Shown: positions 1 to 8,173, counted from the stretch's first letter. The stretch: 31,051 nt of DNA from DASYYE01 sp035946955 (GCA_035946955.1 DASYYE010000384.1:1-31051); one strand, 5' to 3'. Program-made: numbers and translations. Notes: generated by a model not told the origin, from the letters alone.

Positions 1-246
1 AACCCCTCATACCGGGAGATGGCCGCCCGCGGCCGCGAACTGGCGAGCGCCACCACCATCTGGAAGGTGCTCAAACGCGGTGACTTCCCGTCCCGCTTCA
101 AGGTCGTCGAGGCGATCGTCGAGGGGTGCGGCGGGACCGACGCAGACCGCGAACGCTTCGCCACCGCCTGGCGGCACCTGACCATGCCCCCCAAACCCGC
201 GCCGCCGCGGGTACGCGCCACTCCCCCAGCAGGGAAACCGGCGTGA
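1..246 (+). CDS. C-terminal end of a helix-turn-helix (XRE-like) protein, 5' end outside window
   Basis: The frame is open from base 1 and reads NPSYREMAARGRELASATTI before the first internal ATG at 19, so the true start lies left of the window. The pattern S-Y-R-E-M-A-x-R, then S-x-x-T-I-W-K-V-L-K-x-G-x-F-P and V-x-A-I-V-E-G-C-G-G matches the N-terminal HTH of actinobacterial XRE-type regulators. These often open larger proteins, but here only a short Pro/Ala/Arg-rich tail follows (about 20 residues). The gene ends with TGA at 244. Function beyond probable DNA binding cannot be seen. It could be a small stand-alone regulator or the tail of a longer protein. Confidence 0.7.
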   Translation, partial: NPSYREMAARGRELASATTIWKVLKRGDFPSRFKVVEAIVEGCGGTDADRERFATAWRHLTMPPKPAPPRVRATPPAGKPA

Positions 247-282
247 CCCCGGCGACCGTCGTCTCGTGTTAGCTGGCCGGCT

Positions 283-963
283 ATGGACGTTGCGAGTGCC
301 TGGTACTCCTCGGGAACCTTCTGGGCCGGCGCCGGCGTCGTGGTCGCAGCGCTCGCCGCGGCGGCCGTCGTGTGGGTCACGCTCACTGTGGGCTTCCCCC
401 GGCGCCGGCTGCACTACGGGCTCAGGGCTGCGGCGCCGCTGCTGAGTGCCCCTGCCGGGATGCGCAGCGACCTGGAACTCCGTCTTCGGGGAACGCTCCT
501 GAAAGACCCGTACGTGCTGTCGGTTGAGCTGGTGAGCCGTGGCCGCCGGGACATCTCCAATGAGGCCTACAACGACCGCCAGCCGCTGGAACTCGACACC
601 GGGTGCCCCATCGTGGAGATCCTCCAGGTCACCTCCGAGCCAGAGCCGTTGCCACCCCCGCTGATCACCGCTGATGGGACAGGACTGAAGATCGGCCCCA
701 GCCTGATCGGCAAACGACACCACATCACCATCAACCTCCTGGCTGATGGCGGAGCGCCTCACTTGAGCTGCCGCAGCCCACTCATCGACGTCCAGGTCCG
801 CCAGCGTTATGAGGAGGGGCCGCCATTCTCCAGGCGGCCCTGGCTTGGCCGGCTGCGCGCATGGCGTCGGCCGCCGGGGTCATCACCTTGGCCAACGCTG
901 CAGGCCCGAAGCCTGCGGGTGTCGCAGTGGCATCGATTATTGGGATGGCCTGTCTTCGCATAG
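283..963 (+). CDS. Membrane-anchored protein of unknown function, possible C-terminal frameshift
   Basis: The ATG at 283 follows the preceding stop by 36 bases. Residues 11-36 form one hydrophobic segment (FWAGAGVVVAALAAAAVVW core), followed by basic residues (PRRR) and a soluble domain of about 150 residues that reads like a beta-rich fold (SDLELRLRGTLL, VLSVELVSRGRRDISNEAY). An N-terminal anchor with this domain occurs in uncharacterised actinobacterial proteins; I know no function. After about residue 182 (position 828) the product becomes Arg/Pro/Trp-rich and loses the earlier composition. Another frame there encodes an Ala/Gly/Val-rich hydrophobic stretch, so a frameshift near 815-860 is possible. 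The first 180 residues look sound; the tail is doubtful. Confidence 0.65.
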   Translation: MDVASAWYSSGTFWAGAGVVVAALAAAAVVWVTLTVGFPRRRLHYGLRAAAPLLSAPAGMRSDLELRLRGTLLKDPYVLSVELVSRGRRDISNEAYNDRQPLELDTGCPIVEILQVTSEPEPLPPPLITADGTGLKIGPSLIGKRHHITINLLADGGAPHLSCRSPLIDVQVRQRYEEGPPFSRRPWLGRLRAWRRPPGSSPWPTLQARSLRVSQWHRLLGWPVFA

Positions 964-1082
964 TCAGTCGTCGATGGCCTGGTAGTGGCTCTGAGAAAGC
1001 CAATGAAAGACCTGGGCAGCCTGGGTGGCCACAGCAGCCCGGGGAACGGGCATCTGGGCGCTGCGATCATGGTCACGATGTG

Positions 1083-1967
1083 TCAACAGCTTGCGGGCTG
1101 GCTTTCCCTGACCTGGGAGACGAAGTGCCTGACAGCCGGGAAAGCGAGGTCTGGGCGGTCACGGAAGATGGTGTGGCGCGCGCGGGGAAGGCGCACCAGG
1201 CGGGTGGTCTCCGCCGGCAGCTGGCCGGCTAGTTCCTCGACCACGGGCAGCGGACAGACGGGGTCGTCCTCGCCGGCCAGGACCAGCACGGGACACCTGA
1301 CGGCGCCGATCACGCTCCAGGGGTCGAAGGCGTGGACCTCGTGAGTGGAGTAGTGCAAGGCGACGTCCGTGTTCTTGATCATCCGGGTCTGGAACTGGCG
1401 GGATTCCTCGGCCCAGCCCGGCGTACCGCTGTAAAGCGGGTAGCAGACGCGGAGGAACTCAGCCCGGTAGTCTCCGGTCTCATCAGCGTAGGTGCGCTGG
1501 GCGACAGCGGCCGCCTCCGGGCCGCCGAGGCGGCCGAATGCATCGATGACCCGCTGCTGGTCCTGGTGGCCCCCGGTCGTGCTGGCCAGGATCACGCCGC
1601 CGGGATGATCGGGGAACAGCGCCGCGTAGGTGAGCGCCACGAAGCCGCCGAAGCTGCTGCCGAGGACCACCGGCTTGCACAGCCCGAGCGCGTCGCACAG
1701 CCGCCGCAGGTCATCAGCCCAGGTCCGCATGTTCCAGAACTCGGCGCTGCTGTGATCGCTGCGGCCGTGGCCCCGCAGGTCGAAGTACACGACCTGGAAG
1801 TCCTCAGCCAGCGGCCCCAGGGCGGACTTCACCGTGAGGTGATCCAAGCCGGGGCCGCCGTGGACGGCCACCAGGATCGGGCGCTCTACCGTCGTGTCCC
1901 CCTGCGGAATCACTGACGGCCCGGATACATCGAACCACAAGGACACATCACCAAGGCTGACGCGCAC
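1083..1967 (-). CDS. Alpha/beta hydrolase, proline iminopeptidase-like
   Basis: The product is 294 residues long and has a full set of alpha/beta-hydrolase elements. There is an HGGPG oxyanion-hole motif at 36-40, a GSSFG nucleophile elbow with Ser105, a GEDDPVCP segment giving the acid at Asp235, and RHTIF giving the base at His265. HGGPG with GxSxG is typical of the S33 peptidase/proline iminopeptidase subfamily, but many members are esterases or lactonases, so the substrate is open. The ATG at 1967 starts a plausible beta-strand (MRVSLGDVSLWFDV). No signal peptide is visible, so it is probably cytoplasmic. It is an isolated minus-strand gene between unrelated plus-strand genes. Confidence 0.88.
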   Translation of the reverse strand: MRVSLGDVSLWFDVSGPSVIPQGDTTVERPILVAVHGGPGLDHLTVKSALGPLAEDFQVVYFDLRGHGRSDHSSAEFWNMRTWADDLRRLCDALGLCKPVVLGSSFGGFVALTYAALFPDHPGGVILASTTGGHQDQQRVIDAFGRLGGPEAAAVAQRTYADETGDYRAEFLRVCYPLYSGTPGWAEESRQFQTRMIKNTDVALHYSTHEVHAFDPWSVIGAVRCPVLVLAGEDDPVCPLPVVEELAGQLPAETTRLVRLPRARHTIFRDRPDLAFPAVRHFVSQVRESQPASC

Positions 1968-2448
1968 GCGACCTCCGTGACGACTGCGAGCGGCCGGCCA
2001 GTCCGGGCCGGCTCACTGCCGGGGCCAGGTTCACAGGTCCACGGTAGTGTCAATGGTGAGGTTGCGGGCCGTACGGCCATGTGCAAACTTGCCGCTATAA
2101 AGCTACGGCCAAGGGCAAAGCACGGCGGCAAAGAACCCGCCTGGTCCAGGCGCCTCAGGGTGAGTGGTGTTCCCGCGCGTAGGCGTCGAGTCGCTTGAGT
2201 TCGTCGGTGTAGATGGCGCGCAGCACTCTCGGCGCGAACATCCGCTCGAACAGGCCGCCGATGCCGCCTGCACCGCGGGCCTGTCTATCACGGCAGGCGG
2301 GACGCACTCACGTGCCGCGAGGCACGGATAGTGCCACGGTCCTGCCCCGTACTGGAGCGATACCATCTCCACGGTCGTGCTTGCGCCCCTCACCAGGCAA
2401 CTGGCGAACACGATCCGAACAGCCAGGGCGCCTCACCGGAGGAGCGTC
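1968..2448. other. Intergenic stretch with a gene remnant
   Basis: About 480 bases lie between the hydrolase start and the SemiSWEET gene. The only interpretable content is a short minus-strand reading frame at 2155-2307 resembling the end of an SRPBCC protein. Short plus-strand frames here have Arg/Pro-rich, non-family-like products and I do not regard them as genes. No clear terminator or promoter was recognised. Confidence 0.5.
2155..2307 (-). pseudogene. Remnant of the 3' end of an SRPBCC/polyketide-cyclase-like gene
   Basis: Read from 2307 down to the TGA at 2155, this frame ends in GGIGGLFERMFAPRVLRAIY followed by TDELKRLDAYAREHHSP. A pattern of G-L-F-E-R, then R-A-I-Y, then EL-x-x-L-x-x-Y-A-R at the extreme C-terminus is typical of the last amphipathic helix of SRPBCC (START-like) cyclase/dehydrase proteins. 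An in-frame stop at 2308-2310 cuts the frame, there is no convincing start or ribosome site, and the expected upstream 100 or more residues are absent. The simplest reading is a decayed gene of which only the last helix survives. The family assignment is pattern-based, so a chance open frame remains possible. Confidence 0.45.
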
Positions 2449-2742
2449 ATGGCACAAACAGCCCTCGCAGTTTCCGCATCATCGTGGGCTGTCCTGATGG
2501 GCATCGCACCCGTGCTGCAGATCCGCCGCATGCTTCGCGAGCGGTCCTCCCGTGACGTGTCCGTAGGTTATTTCACAATCCTGCTCATCGGATTCGTGCT
2601 GTGGATCGCTTATGGCGCCGCAGCCAGGATCCCGGCTCTGGTCGTCCCGAACATCATCGCGCTGCTGGTGGGGACAGCCGTCGTAATCGTTGCCCTGCGC
2701 CTGCGCCGGCGCATCCCCGCAGAACCACCCACTGATCGCTGA
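2449..2742 (+). CDS. SemiSWEET / PQ-loop (MtN3-like) small membrane transporter
   Basis: The protein is 97 residues with three hydrophobic helices at about 5-25, 41-58 and 62-84, the single three-helix bundle of bacterial SemiSWEETs, which function as dimers. Helix 1 ends with an AP-V-L-Q PQ-loop-type motif (Pro21, Gln24) followed by the basic loop RRMLRERSSRDVSVGY. Helix 2 has WIAYG and helix 3 begins VPN (Pro67-Asn68), all hallmarks of the family. The ATG at 2449 is chosen because GGAGGAG lies six bases upstream; earlier in-frame starts add only a non-conserved basic leader. Family members facilitate sugar or other small-solute diffusion across the inner membrane; the substrate here is unknown. 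Confidence 0.85.
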   Translation: MAQTALAVSASSWAVLMGIAPVLQIRRMLRERSSRDVSVGYFTILLIGFVLWIAYGAAARIPALVVPNIIALLVGTAVVIVALRLRRRIPAEPPTDR

Positions 2743-2835
2743 GCACAGCACCAACCCACGCCCCCTAGGAACTCACCCTCATGCCGCAGTCGTGGTCGTA
2801 GGCTGCGACCGGGGGCGCCTACGTGAGGAGGGCTG

Positions 2836-3276
2836 GTGGACGATCCGGCAGATGGCCCGTCTGAGGTGCTGTCAGGCACCACGGCTGGCGGTCTTCGCTG
2901 GTCCGTGACCGCTTCGGGAGACGATGCGGACCTTCTCACGATGCTCCATATCTACCGGGGTGACCAGCAGCTTGCGGCTTCGGGCTTTGGCGGCCCCAAA
3001 CTGCACCCGGGGTGTGTGGTGAACGAGTGGCGCGGCAAGACCGATGACCTGCCGTACTTCGTCATGGCACGCACCGCCTTGACGGTTGACCGCGTGATCG
3101 CCACCACAGACAAAGGGTCCAAGGTCACGCTCGCCCTCTCCCCGCCGGTCGAACGCTTCGGCCTGCGATTCGCCGCAGCCGCCTTGCCCCAGGGAGAAAG
3201 TCCGGCCAGCCTTCGGGCCGAGCATGAGGGCGTAACGCTGGAAACCCGTCCTCAACCGATGCCACCACACAGATGA
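2836..3276 (+). CDS. Conserved-looking protein of unknown function
   Basis: The GTG at 2836 has a strong GAGGAGGG ribosome site just upstream. The 146-residue product is soluble with no signal or membrane segment. It begins with an acidic stretch (DDPADG), continues with GGLRWSVTASGDDADLLTML and contains short beta-type segments around VDRVIATTDKGSKVTLALS, suggesting an alternating-strand domain. It ends in a Pro/His-rich tail. I do not recognise the family. It lies 93 bases after the SemiSWEET gene and 88 before a hydrolase gene, all on the plus strand, but the gaps give no firm evidence for an operon. The translation signal and codon bias support it being real. Confidence 0.65.
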   Translation: MDDPADGPSEVLSGTTAGGLRWSVTASGDDADLLTMLHIYRGDQQLAASGFGGPKLHPGCVVNEWRGKTDDLPYFVMARTALTVDRVIATTDKGSKVTLALSPPVERFGLRFAAAALPQGESPASLRAEHEGVTLETRPQPMPPHR

Positions 3277-3364
3277 GCCATCCCTTGGTCCCGGTTACTG
3301 CCCGCGTAATTGCAGCGATGGTAGGCACTGAAGTACACCGAGCCATGTGTGATAGTCCAGGTTC

Positions 3365-4147
3365 GTGACCGAGACGATGGTCGCCGTCAGCGGCGGCGAA
3401 GTATGGGCCGACGACGGAGGGAGCGACGGCCCGCCGGTCGTCTTGCTGCATCCGGGCGTCGGTGATTCGCGGATCTGGGAACCGGTGCTGCGGGCACTGA
3501 CCGCGTCCCACCGGGTCATCCGGTACGACGCTCGCGGCTTCGGCCGGTCTCCCGCGCCGACGGTGGAGTTCTCCCTGCTTGCCGACCTGATCACGGTGCT
3601 CGACTACTACGGCCTCGAGCGCGCCGCGGTCGTGGGATGCAGCCAGGGCGGCGGCTCCGCGCTGGGCCTGGCTCTCGAGCAGCCGACGAGGGTCACCGCG
3701 CTGGTGCTGCTATGCCCGGGCGTGCCTGGCTATCCATGGCCCGCCGAGGAACCCGATGATCTGGACGCCGAGTACGAGCATGCGCTGGATGCCGGGGACG
3801 TGGACGCCCTGGCCGGTCTCCTGCAGCGCGTATGGGCCAGCGCCGGGCCCACTCCCGCGGTCATGGAACAGCTCCGTTCAGCGGCCCGTGCAGAGATCTC
3901 ATCCCGCGATATGGAGCAGCACGACCCGCCGGTCTTCGACCGGCTCGGCGAGATCTCGGTGCCGACGTCACTGCTGGTCGGCGACGCGGACTATCCCCCG
4001 CTGATCCAGGCCAACCGGCAGGCTGCGGCCCGGATCCCGGGGTGCGAACTGGCCGTGGTGCCGGGGATGGACCACCTTCCGCCCCTGCGTGATCCGGACC
4101 TCGTGCTGCACACGATCAGAAGCACGCTGTCCCGCGCAGGCTGGTAA
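3365..4147 (+). CDS. Alpha/beta-fold hydrolase
   Basis: The product is 260 residues with a canonical alpha/beta-hydrolase layout. The LLHPGVGDSRIW oxyanion-hole region is at 27-38, RYDARGFGRS at 53-62, the nucleophile elbow GCSQG at 91-95 (Ser93), the acid in GDAD (Asp209) and the base in MDHLPPLRDP (His237). The pattern resembles the 3-oxoadipate enol-lactonase/haloperoxidase-like branch, but no substrate can be assigned. The GTG at 3365 begins just before the first beta strand; its ribosome site is weak (CCAGG). It is cytoplasmic by lack of a signal peptide. It is only about 20% alike by eye to the hydrolase at 1083-1967, so the two are not a recent duplication. Confidence 0.87.
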   Translation: MTETMVAVSGGEVWADDGGSDGPPVVLLHPGVGDSRIWEPVLRALTASHRVIRYDARGFGRSPAPTVEFSLLADLITVLDYYGLERAAVVGCSQGGGSALGLALEQPTRVTALVLLCPGVPGYPWPAEEPDDLDAEYEHALDAGDVDALAGLLQRVWASAGPTPAVMEQLRSAARAEISSRDMEQHDPPVFDRLGEISVPTSLLVGDADYPPLIQANRQAAARIPGCELAVVPGMDHLPPLRDPDLVLHTIRSTLSRAGW

Positions 4148-4180
4148 GGCAGGATCAGGATCCTGCACCGGGCACCCTCT

Positions 4181-4999
4181 TCATGACCGGTTGGCTGGTT
4201 CTTCCCCGGGCCCAGATTGCGCCCGCCGGGCAGGTGACCGGCGGCGGCGCTTTTCGCGCGTGAAGATGACCCCCGGCTTGCCGTCGCCAGGGCTGCGTCG
4301 TTCCACCTCGAACAGCGTGGTCGCATCGATGAGATCGCTGAGCTTTGCGTAGCCGTACGTACGGGAGTCGAAGTCTGGGCGCTGGTTGGTGACGATGTGG
4401 CCCACGGCCCCCAGAGTGGCCCAGCCGTCATCGTCAGAAGCCGCCTCCACGGCGTTGCGCAGCAAGCTCACCAGGGCCGTGTCTCCCTTGAGCTGCGCGG
4501 CGGAGGCGCGGGCTGCCGGTTTGGCTGCCTCACCGGCAGGAGCGGCGGCGCCGTCGGCATAGGTGAGGTTCTCGATGTAGATGAACTTGTCACACGCAGC
4601 AACAAAGGGCTTGGGTGTCTTCCGTTCACCGAACCCATAGACGGTCAGGCCGGACTCACGGATGCGCGCGGCCAGGCGGGTGAAGTCACTGTCGCTGGAA
4701 ACGATGCAGAACCCGTCGAAGCGCCCCGAGTACAGCAGGTCCATCGCATCGATGACCATCGCCGCGTCTGTGGCGTTCTTGCCCTTGGTGTAGGCGAACT
4801 GCTGGATCGGCTGGATCGACTGAGCAAGCAGGTGCTCCTTCCAGCCCTTCAAGCTCGTCCCAGTCCAGTCACCGTAGGCTCGCTTGACGTGCGCAGTGCC
4901 GTACTTGGCGACCTCCGCCAGCAGCCCCTCGATGATCGAAGGCTGCGCATTGTCCGCGTCGATCAGCACCGCAAGCCTGGCGACGTTCTCGCTGACCAT
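4181..4999 (-). CDS. NYN (LabA-like/PIN-fold) domain protein with C-terminal OST-HTH domain
   Basis: From the ATG at 4999 the protein is 272 residues. The N-terminal NYN/LabA-like domain (about 8-155) opens with AVLIDADN (acidic residues Asp14 and Asp16), continues with TKGKNATDAAMVIDAMDLLY and carries FCIVSSDSDFTRLA, the Asp-rich PIN-like active-site segment expected to bind Mg2+ for RNA cleavage. After an Ala-rich linker, the C-terminal 90 residues (DTALVSLLRNAVEAASDDDG, YGYAKLSDLIDA) fit an OST-HTH/LOTUS RNA-binding domain. The tail is very basic (REKRRRRSPARR). This pairing is known in bacterial YacP/LabA-type proteins thought to act on RNA; the target is unknown. A GTG at 5005 is an alternative start behind the same GGGGAG site. 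Confidence 0.88.
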   Translation of the reverse strand: MVSENVARLAVLIDADNAQPSIIEGLLAEVAKYGTAHVKRAYGDWTGTSLKGWKEHLLAQSIQPIQQFAYTKGKNATDAAMVIDAMDLLYSGRFDGFCIVSSDSDFTRLAARIRESGLTVYGFGERKTPKPFVAACDKFIYIENLTYADGAAAPAGEAAKPAARASAAQLKGDTALVSLLRNAVEAASDDDGWATLGAVGHIVTNQRPDFDSRTYGYAKLSDLIDATTLFEVERRSPGDGKPGVIFTREKRRRRSPARRAQSGPGEEPANRS

Positions 5000-5202
5000 G
5001 ACCACGCTGCTCCCCACGGCACAGGATCCGCCCACACGGCGGAACGCATCTGCCTATTCTCCAGCCTTTGCAGCGATGAGCACACGCAAGTAGGAACGTT
5101 CTGCCATGCCCGGACATCGTGATGTACAGTCTCGCACCGCCGCTGCGGTCCACCTGTGGTGATCTGCTGGGATGTCACCAGCCAGGAAGGATACCAGGTC
5201 TT

Positions 5203-5586
5203 GTGGACGTATTGATCACTACCTGTTCGCAGGAGAAGCGGCTAGATGCCGATCTGTTGCCTGCGGCGCAGCGATATCTCTCCGGCCGGATCTCAACGGT
5301 GGTGACCAGGGGCCGGGCGCTCGGAAAGAAGGTTTTCATTCTTTCCGGCAAGTACGGGCTTGTAACGCCCGACGAGGAGATCGAATGGTACGACAGGCCG
5401 CTCACCGCCGAAGACGAGCCAGCCATCATCGAACTGGTCACCAGACGGCTGGCTGCCGAGAACATCGATCAGGTGACTTTCTACGCGGAACCGGTCGACA
5501 CTCCAGGCTGGCGTCCTTACTACAACGTGATGGCGGATTCCTGTGCGAACCTTGGCATCACGCTCAAGGTGGAGCTTGTTAGTTGA
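5203..5586 (+). CDS. DUF6884-like protein
   Basis: The GTG at 5203 gives a 127-residue soluble protein starting VDVLITTCSQEKR. A strand followed by C-S-x-x-K/R opens the DUF6884-like family. The middle contains KVFILSGKYGLVTPDEEIEW, with the conserved S-x-K-Y-G-L segment, and the end reads ITLKVELVS. Upstream in-frame codons to 5119 give a non-conserved leader, and an AGGAAGG sequence at 5184-5190 sits before this GTG, though somewhat far. Related proteins often occur near nucleic-acid or phage functions, and a nucleotide-processing role has been proposed by fold, but no activity is established. It diverges from the NYN gene across about 200 bases. Confidence 0.72.
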   Translation: MDVLITTCSQEKRLDADLLPAAQRYLSGRISTVVTRGRALGKKVFILSGKYGLVTPDEEIEWYDRPLTAEDEPAIIELVTRRLAAENIDQVTFYAEPVDTPGWRPYYNVMADSCANLGITLKVELVS

Positions 5587-5598
5587 CTCGCAGTGGCG

Positions 5599-6153
5599 TC
5601 ATTGGTTTTGGGGGTCAGAGACGGGCCGGGCGCCGACAGCGTGACGCCGTGCCAGCTCACGGTAGACCGTCGGGTTGGCCTCCACCCACTGCCTGGCTCC
5701 GGAGGTGAGCTCCCCGACGACCCGCGCAGGAACCCCGGCGGCGAGCATGCCATCGGGAATGGTCATTCCCGGCGGCACCGTAGCGCCAGCCGCGACCAGC
5801 GCGCGGCTGCCGACGACCGCACCGTCGAGCACTGTGGCACCGTTGCCCACGAGCGCTTCTTCGCCGATGAGCGCGCCGTGCACCACGCACAGGTGACCGA
5901 CGGTTGCCCCCTCGCCTACCTCGGTGACCATGCCGCCGCCCCCGTGCAGCACCGACCCATCTTGGATGTTCGCTCCCCGCCGCACGATGACCGTCCCGTA
6001 ATCGGCCCGCAGTACTGCCCCGTACCAGATGGACGCCTCTGCCTCGACTCGCACATCCCCGACCAAGGTGGCCGTGGGCGCGACCCACGCCGCAGGGCTG
6101 ACTTGCGGCTCATGGTCCTCAAAAGCAAACAGCGGCACCCGCCCATGATGCAC
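5599..6153 (-). CDS. Gamma-carbonic anhydrase family protein (left-handed beta-helix)
   Basis: The product is 184 residues, made of hexapeptide repeats (for example AEASIWYGAVLRADYG and GEGATVGHLCVVHGALIG) forming a left-handed beta helix, then a C-terminal helix (ARQWVEANPTVYRELARRH). The three zinc-binding histidines of gamma-carbonic anhydrases appear conserved: His70 in NIQDGSVLH, and His87 and His92 in GHLCVVH, with the usual five-residue spacing. Such trimers can interconvert CO2 and bicarbonate, although many bacterial homologues show no measured activity. The ATG at 6153 has a GGGGG ribosome site. It converges with the DUF6884-like gene, leaving 12 bases between the stops. Confidence 0.9.
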   Translation of the reverse strand: MHHGRVPLFAFEDHEPQVSPAAWVAPTATLVGDVRVEAEASIWYGAVLRADYGTVIVRRGANIQDGSVLHGGGGMVTEVGEGATVGHLCVVHGALIGEEALVGNGATVLDGAVVGSRALVAAGATVPPGMTIPDGMLAAGVPARVVGELTSGARQWVEANPTVYRELARRHAVGARPVSDPQNQ

Positions 6154-6277
6154 CCCCGCGCAGCCGGATACGACTACCGATGACCGGGACCTGTGGCTTG
6201 TGGGGCCGCTGTGCTGGGGGTGCGGGTAGCGGCTGGCCGGATGCCTGGCCTGGCCGAAGGGCTCTTAGGCTGCGGGT

Positions 6278-7165
6278 ATGGGACAGGTCCAGGTGGGTAC
6301 GGCGTCGTGGACCGACCGGACGCTGCTGGAGTCGGGCTGGTACCCGCCGGAGGCGGACACCCCGGAGAAGCGGCTGCGCTATTACGCGCGGCAGTTCCCT
6401 GTGGTGGAGGTGGACGCCACCTACTACGCGCTGCCCGCCGAGCAGACCGCAGCACTGTGGGCAGCACGGACCCCGGCCGCCTTCACCTTCCATGTCAAGG
6501 CGTTCAGTCTCTTCACCCAGCACCCCACCCCGGTGGCCGCCCTGCCGACTGACCTGCGTTCAGCCGCGGAAGATACCGGCAAGAACCGGGTCTACCTCAA
6601 AGACGTCGGTCCGTCAGTAGCCGACGAGGCATGGCAGCGGTTTTCAGCCGCGCTGCAGCCGCTGCGGTCGGCGGGCAAACTCGGCGCGATCCTGCTGCAG
6701 TTCCCGCCGTGGTTCCCTATCTCCAAGACCCGCAAGGACTACATCCTGGCCTGTGCGGCCCGGGTCGCCCCGGACCGGGTGTGCGTGGAATTCCGCAACC
6801 GGACCTGGATGACCCCCGAAAACCAGGAAGAGACCCTGGGTTTCCTCACCGCGCACCAACTGCCCTATGTGTGCGTGGACATGCCGCAGGGCCACCGCGA
6901 CTCCATCCCGCCGGTGCTCGCCACCACCTCGCCCGACCTGGCCGTGGTCCGTATGCATGGGCACTCGGACAAGTGGGACAGCAAGGACATCCACGAGCGG
7001 TTCGGCTACCGCTACACCGAGACCGAGCTAATGCAGTGGGCGCCCAAGGTACGCGCCCTGGCACGCGACGCCACCGACACCCACGTGCTGTTCAACAACT
7101 GCTACCGCAACTACGCCCAGGTCAACGCCCAGCAGCTCGCCGGACTCCTGCGCACCAAAGACTGA
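6278..7165 (+). CDS. DUF72 (YecE-like) protein
   Basis: The 295-residue protein begins VQVGTASWTD and continues WYPPEADTPEKRLRYYA, FPVVEVDATYYALP and TFHVKAFSLFTQHP, the signature run of the DUF72 TIM-barrel family. The central VEFRNRTWM (Arg and Trp) and LPYVCVDMPQG segments and the C-terminal HVLFNNCYRNYAQVNAQQLA segment are also typical. The length is near the family norm of about 240-300. No biochemical role is firmly known for the family; metal or nucleotide binding has been suggested from structure. It stands alone on the plus strand and converges with the threonine dehydratase gene, with 33 bases between the stops. Confidence 0.9.
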   Translation: MGQVQVGTASWTDRTLLESGWYPPEADTPEKRLRYYARQFPVVEVDATYYALPAEQTAALWAARTPAAFTFHVKAFSLFTQHPTPVAALPTDLRSAAEDTGKNRVYLKDVGPSVADEAWQRFSAALQPLRSAGKLGAILLQFPPWFPISKTRKDYILACAARVAPDRVCVEFRNRTWMTPENQEETLGFLTAHQLPYVCVDMPQGHRDSIPPVLATTSPDLAVVRMHGHSDKWDSKDIHERFGYRYTETELMQWAPKVRALARDATDTHVLFNNCYRNYAQVNAQQLAGLLRTKD

Positions 7166-7198
7166 GACGTACAGCCCTATCCCTGCAACCGCAGCCGC

Positions 7199-8173
7199 TC
7201 AACCCGGTTCGGGCGGCCAGAGTCCTGCCAGCTGTGCGGGGCTGATGTTGCCGCCGCTGCAGACGATCGCCACCTTCCGGCCCGCGAACCGCTGAGGATC
7301 GGCCAGCACCGCCGCCAGGGCAGCCGCGCCGGCTGGCTCGACGAGGTTGCGCGTCTTCTCGATCATCAACCGCGTCGCGGCCATGAGCGCATCCTCGGAG
7401 ACCAGCACGAAGTCGTCCAGCAGCTCCCGCAAGACCCGCTGCGGCAGTTCGAACGCGGTCCTGGTGGCCAGCCCTTCCGCGGAGGTGCCCATGGTGTCCT
7501 CGACGAGCGTGCCCGCCCGCCAGGAGCGGTACGCGGCCGGGGCCGCCTGGGACTGGACGCCGATCACCTCGATCGACCGGCGCACCGCCTTGGCGACCAC
7601 GCAGGCCCCCGCCGCCCCGCTGCCGCCGCCGACCGGGACCACGATCACCTCGGTAGCTGGCTGGGCCTCCAGGACCTCCAGGGTGTAGGTGGCGACGCCC
7701 GCGATGAGTGCCGGCTCGTTGCCGGAGTGGATGTACCGGTACCCGTGCTCGGTGGCCAGCTTCTCGCAGTGCTCGCGGGCCTCGTCGAAGTCCCGGCCGT
7801 AGAAGACCACCTCGGCCCCGAGCGCCCGCATCGACTCGACCTTCACCGGGTTGGCCCGCTCAGGCATGCAGATGACCGCCCGCACGCCGAACAGGTCCGC
7901 TGCGTAGGCCACCGACTGGCCGTGGTTGCCGGTCGAGGCGGAGATGACACCCCGCTGCCGCTCATCGGGGCTCAGCTGGCTGACCAGGTTCACGCCGCCA
8001 CGGACTTTGAACGCGCCCACCGGCTGATGGTTCTCGTGCTTGACCCACACCTGGGCCCCGGTCATCGCATCCAGCGCCGGGTAGCGGTACAGCGCGGTCG
8101 GCCGCAGGTAGGGCGCGATGCGCTGCCGCGCCGCGAGGACCTCAGCAAGGTCGGGCACCGGGGAGTCGGTCAT
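7199..8173 (-). CDS. PLP-dependent threonine/serine dehydratase
   Basis: The protein is 324 residues, fold type II PLP enzyme. The Schiff-base lysine is Lys56 in HQPVGAFKVRGGVN, the substrate loop is SASTGNHGQSVA, the phosphate-binding Gly-rich loop is PVGGGSGAAGA, and SGGN near the C-terminus contacts the cofactor ring. It lacks the C-terminal ACT-like domain of biosynthetic IlvA, so it resembles the short catabolic threonine ammonia-lyase or serine/threonine dehydratase forms that yield 2-oxobutyrate or pyruvate plus ammonia. It diverges from the gamma-synthase/lyase-type gene at 8342 across about 170 bases. Both enzymes can feed 2-oxobutyrate metabolism, so joint regulation is conceivable but not shown. 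Confidence 0.9.
   Translation of the reverse strand: MTDSPVPDLAEVLAARQRIAPYLRPTALYRYPALDAMTGAQVWVKHENHQPVGAFKVRGGVNLVSQLSPDERQRGVISASTGNHGQSVAYAADLFGVRAVICMPERANPVKVESMRALGAEVVFYGRDFDEAREHCEKLATEHGYRYIHSGNEPALIAGVATYTLEVLEAQPATEVIVVPVGGGSGAAGACVVAKAVRRSIEVIGVQSQAAPAAYRSWRAGTLVEDTMGTSAEGLATRTAFELPQRVLRELLDDFVLVSEDALMAATRLMIEKTRNLVEPAGAAALAAVLADPQRFAGRKVAIVCSGGNISPAQLAGLWPPEPG

Noticed and set aside
2030..2055. TTGACA-like -35 element upstream of the hydrolase at 1967 (minus strand)
   Set aside because: No matching -10 hexamer at 16-18 bases was found, so a promoter is not supported.
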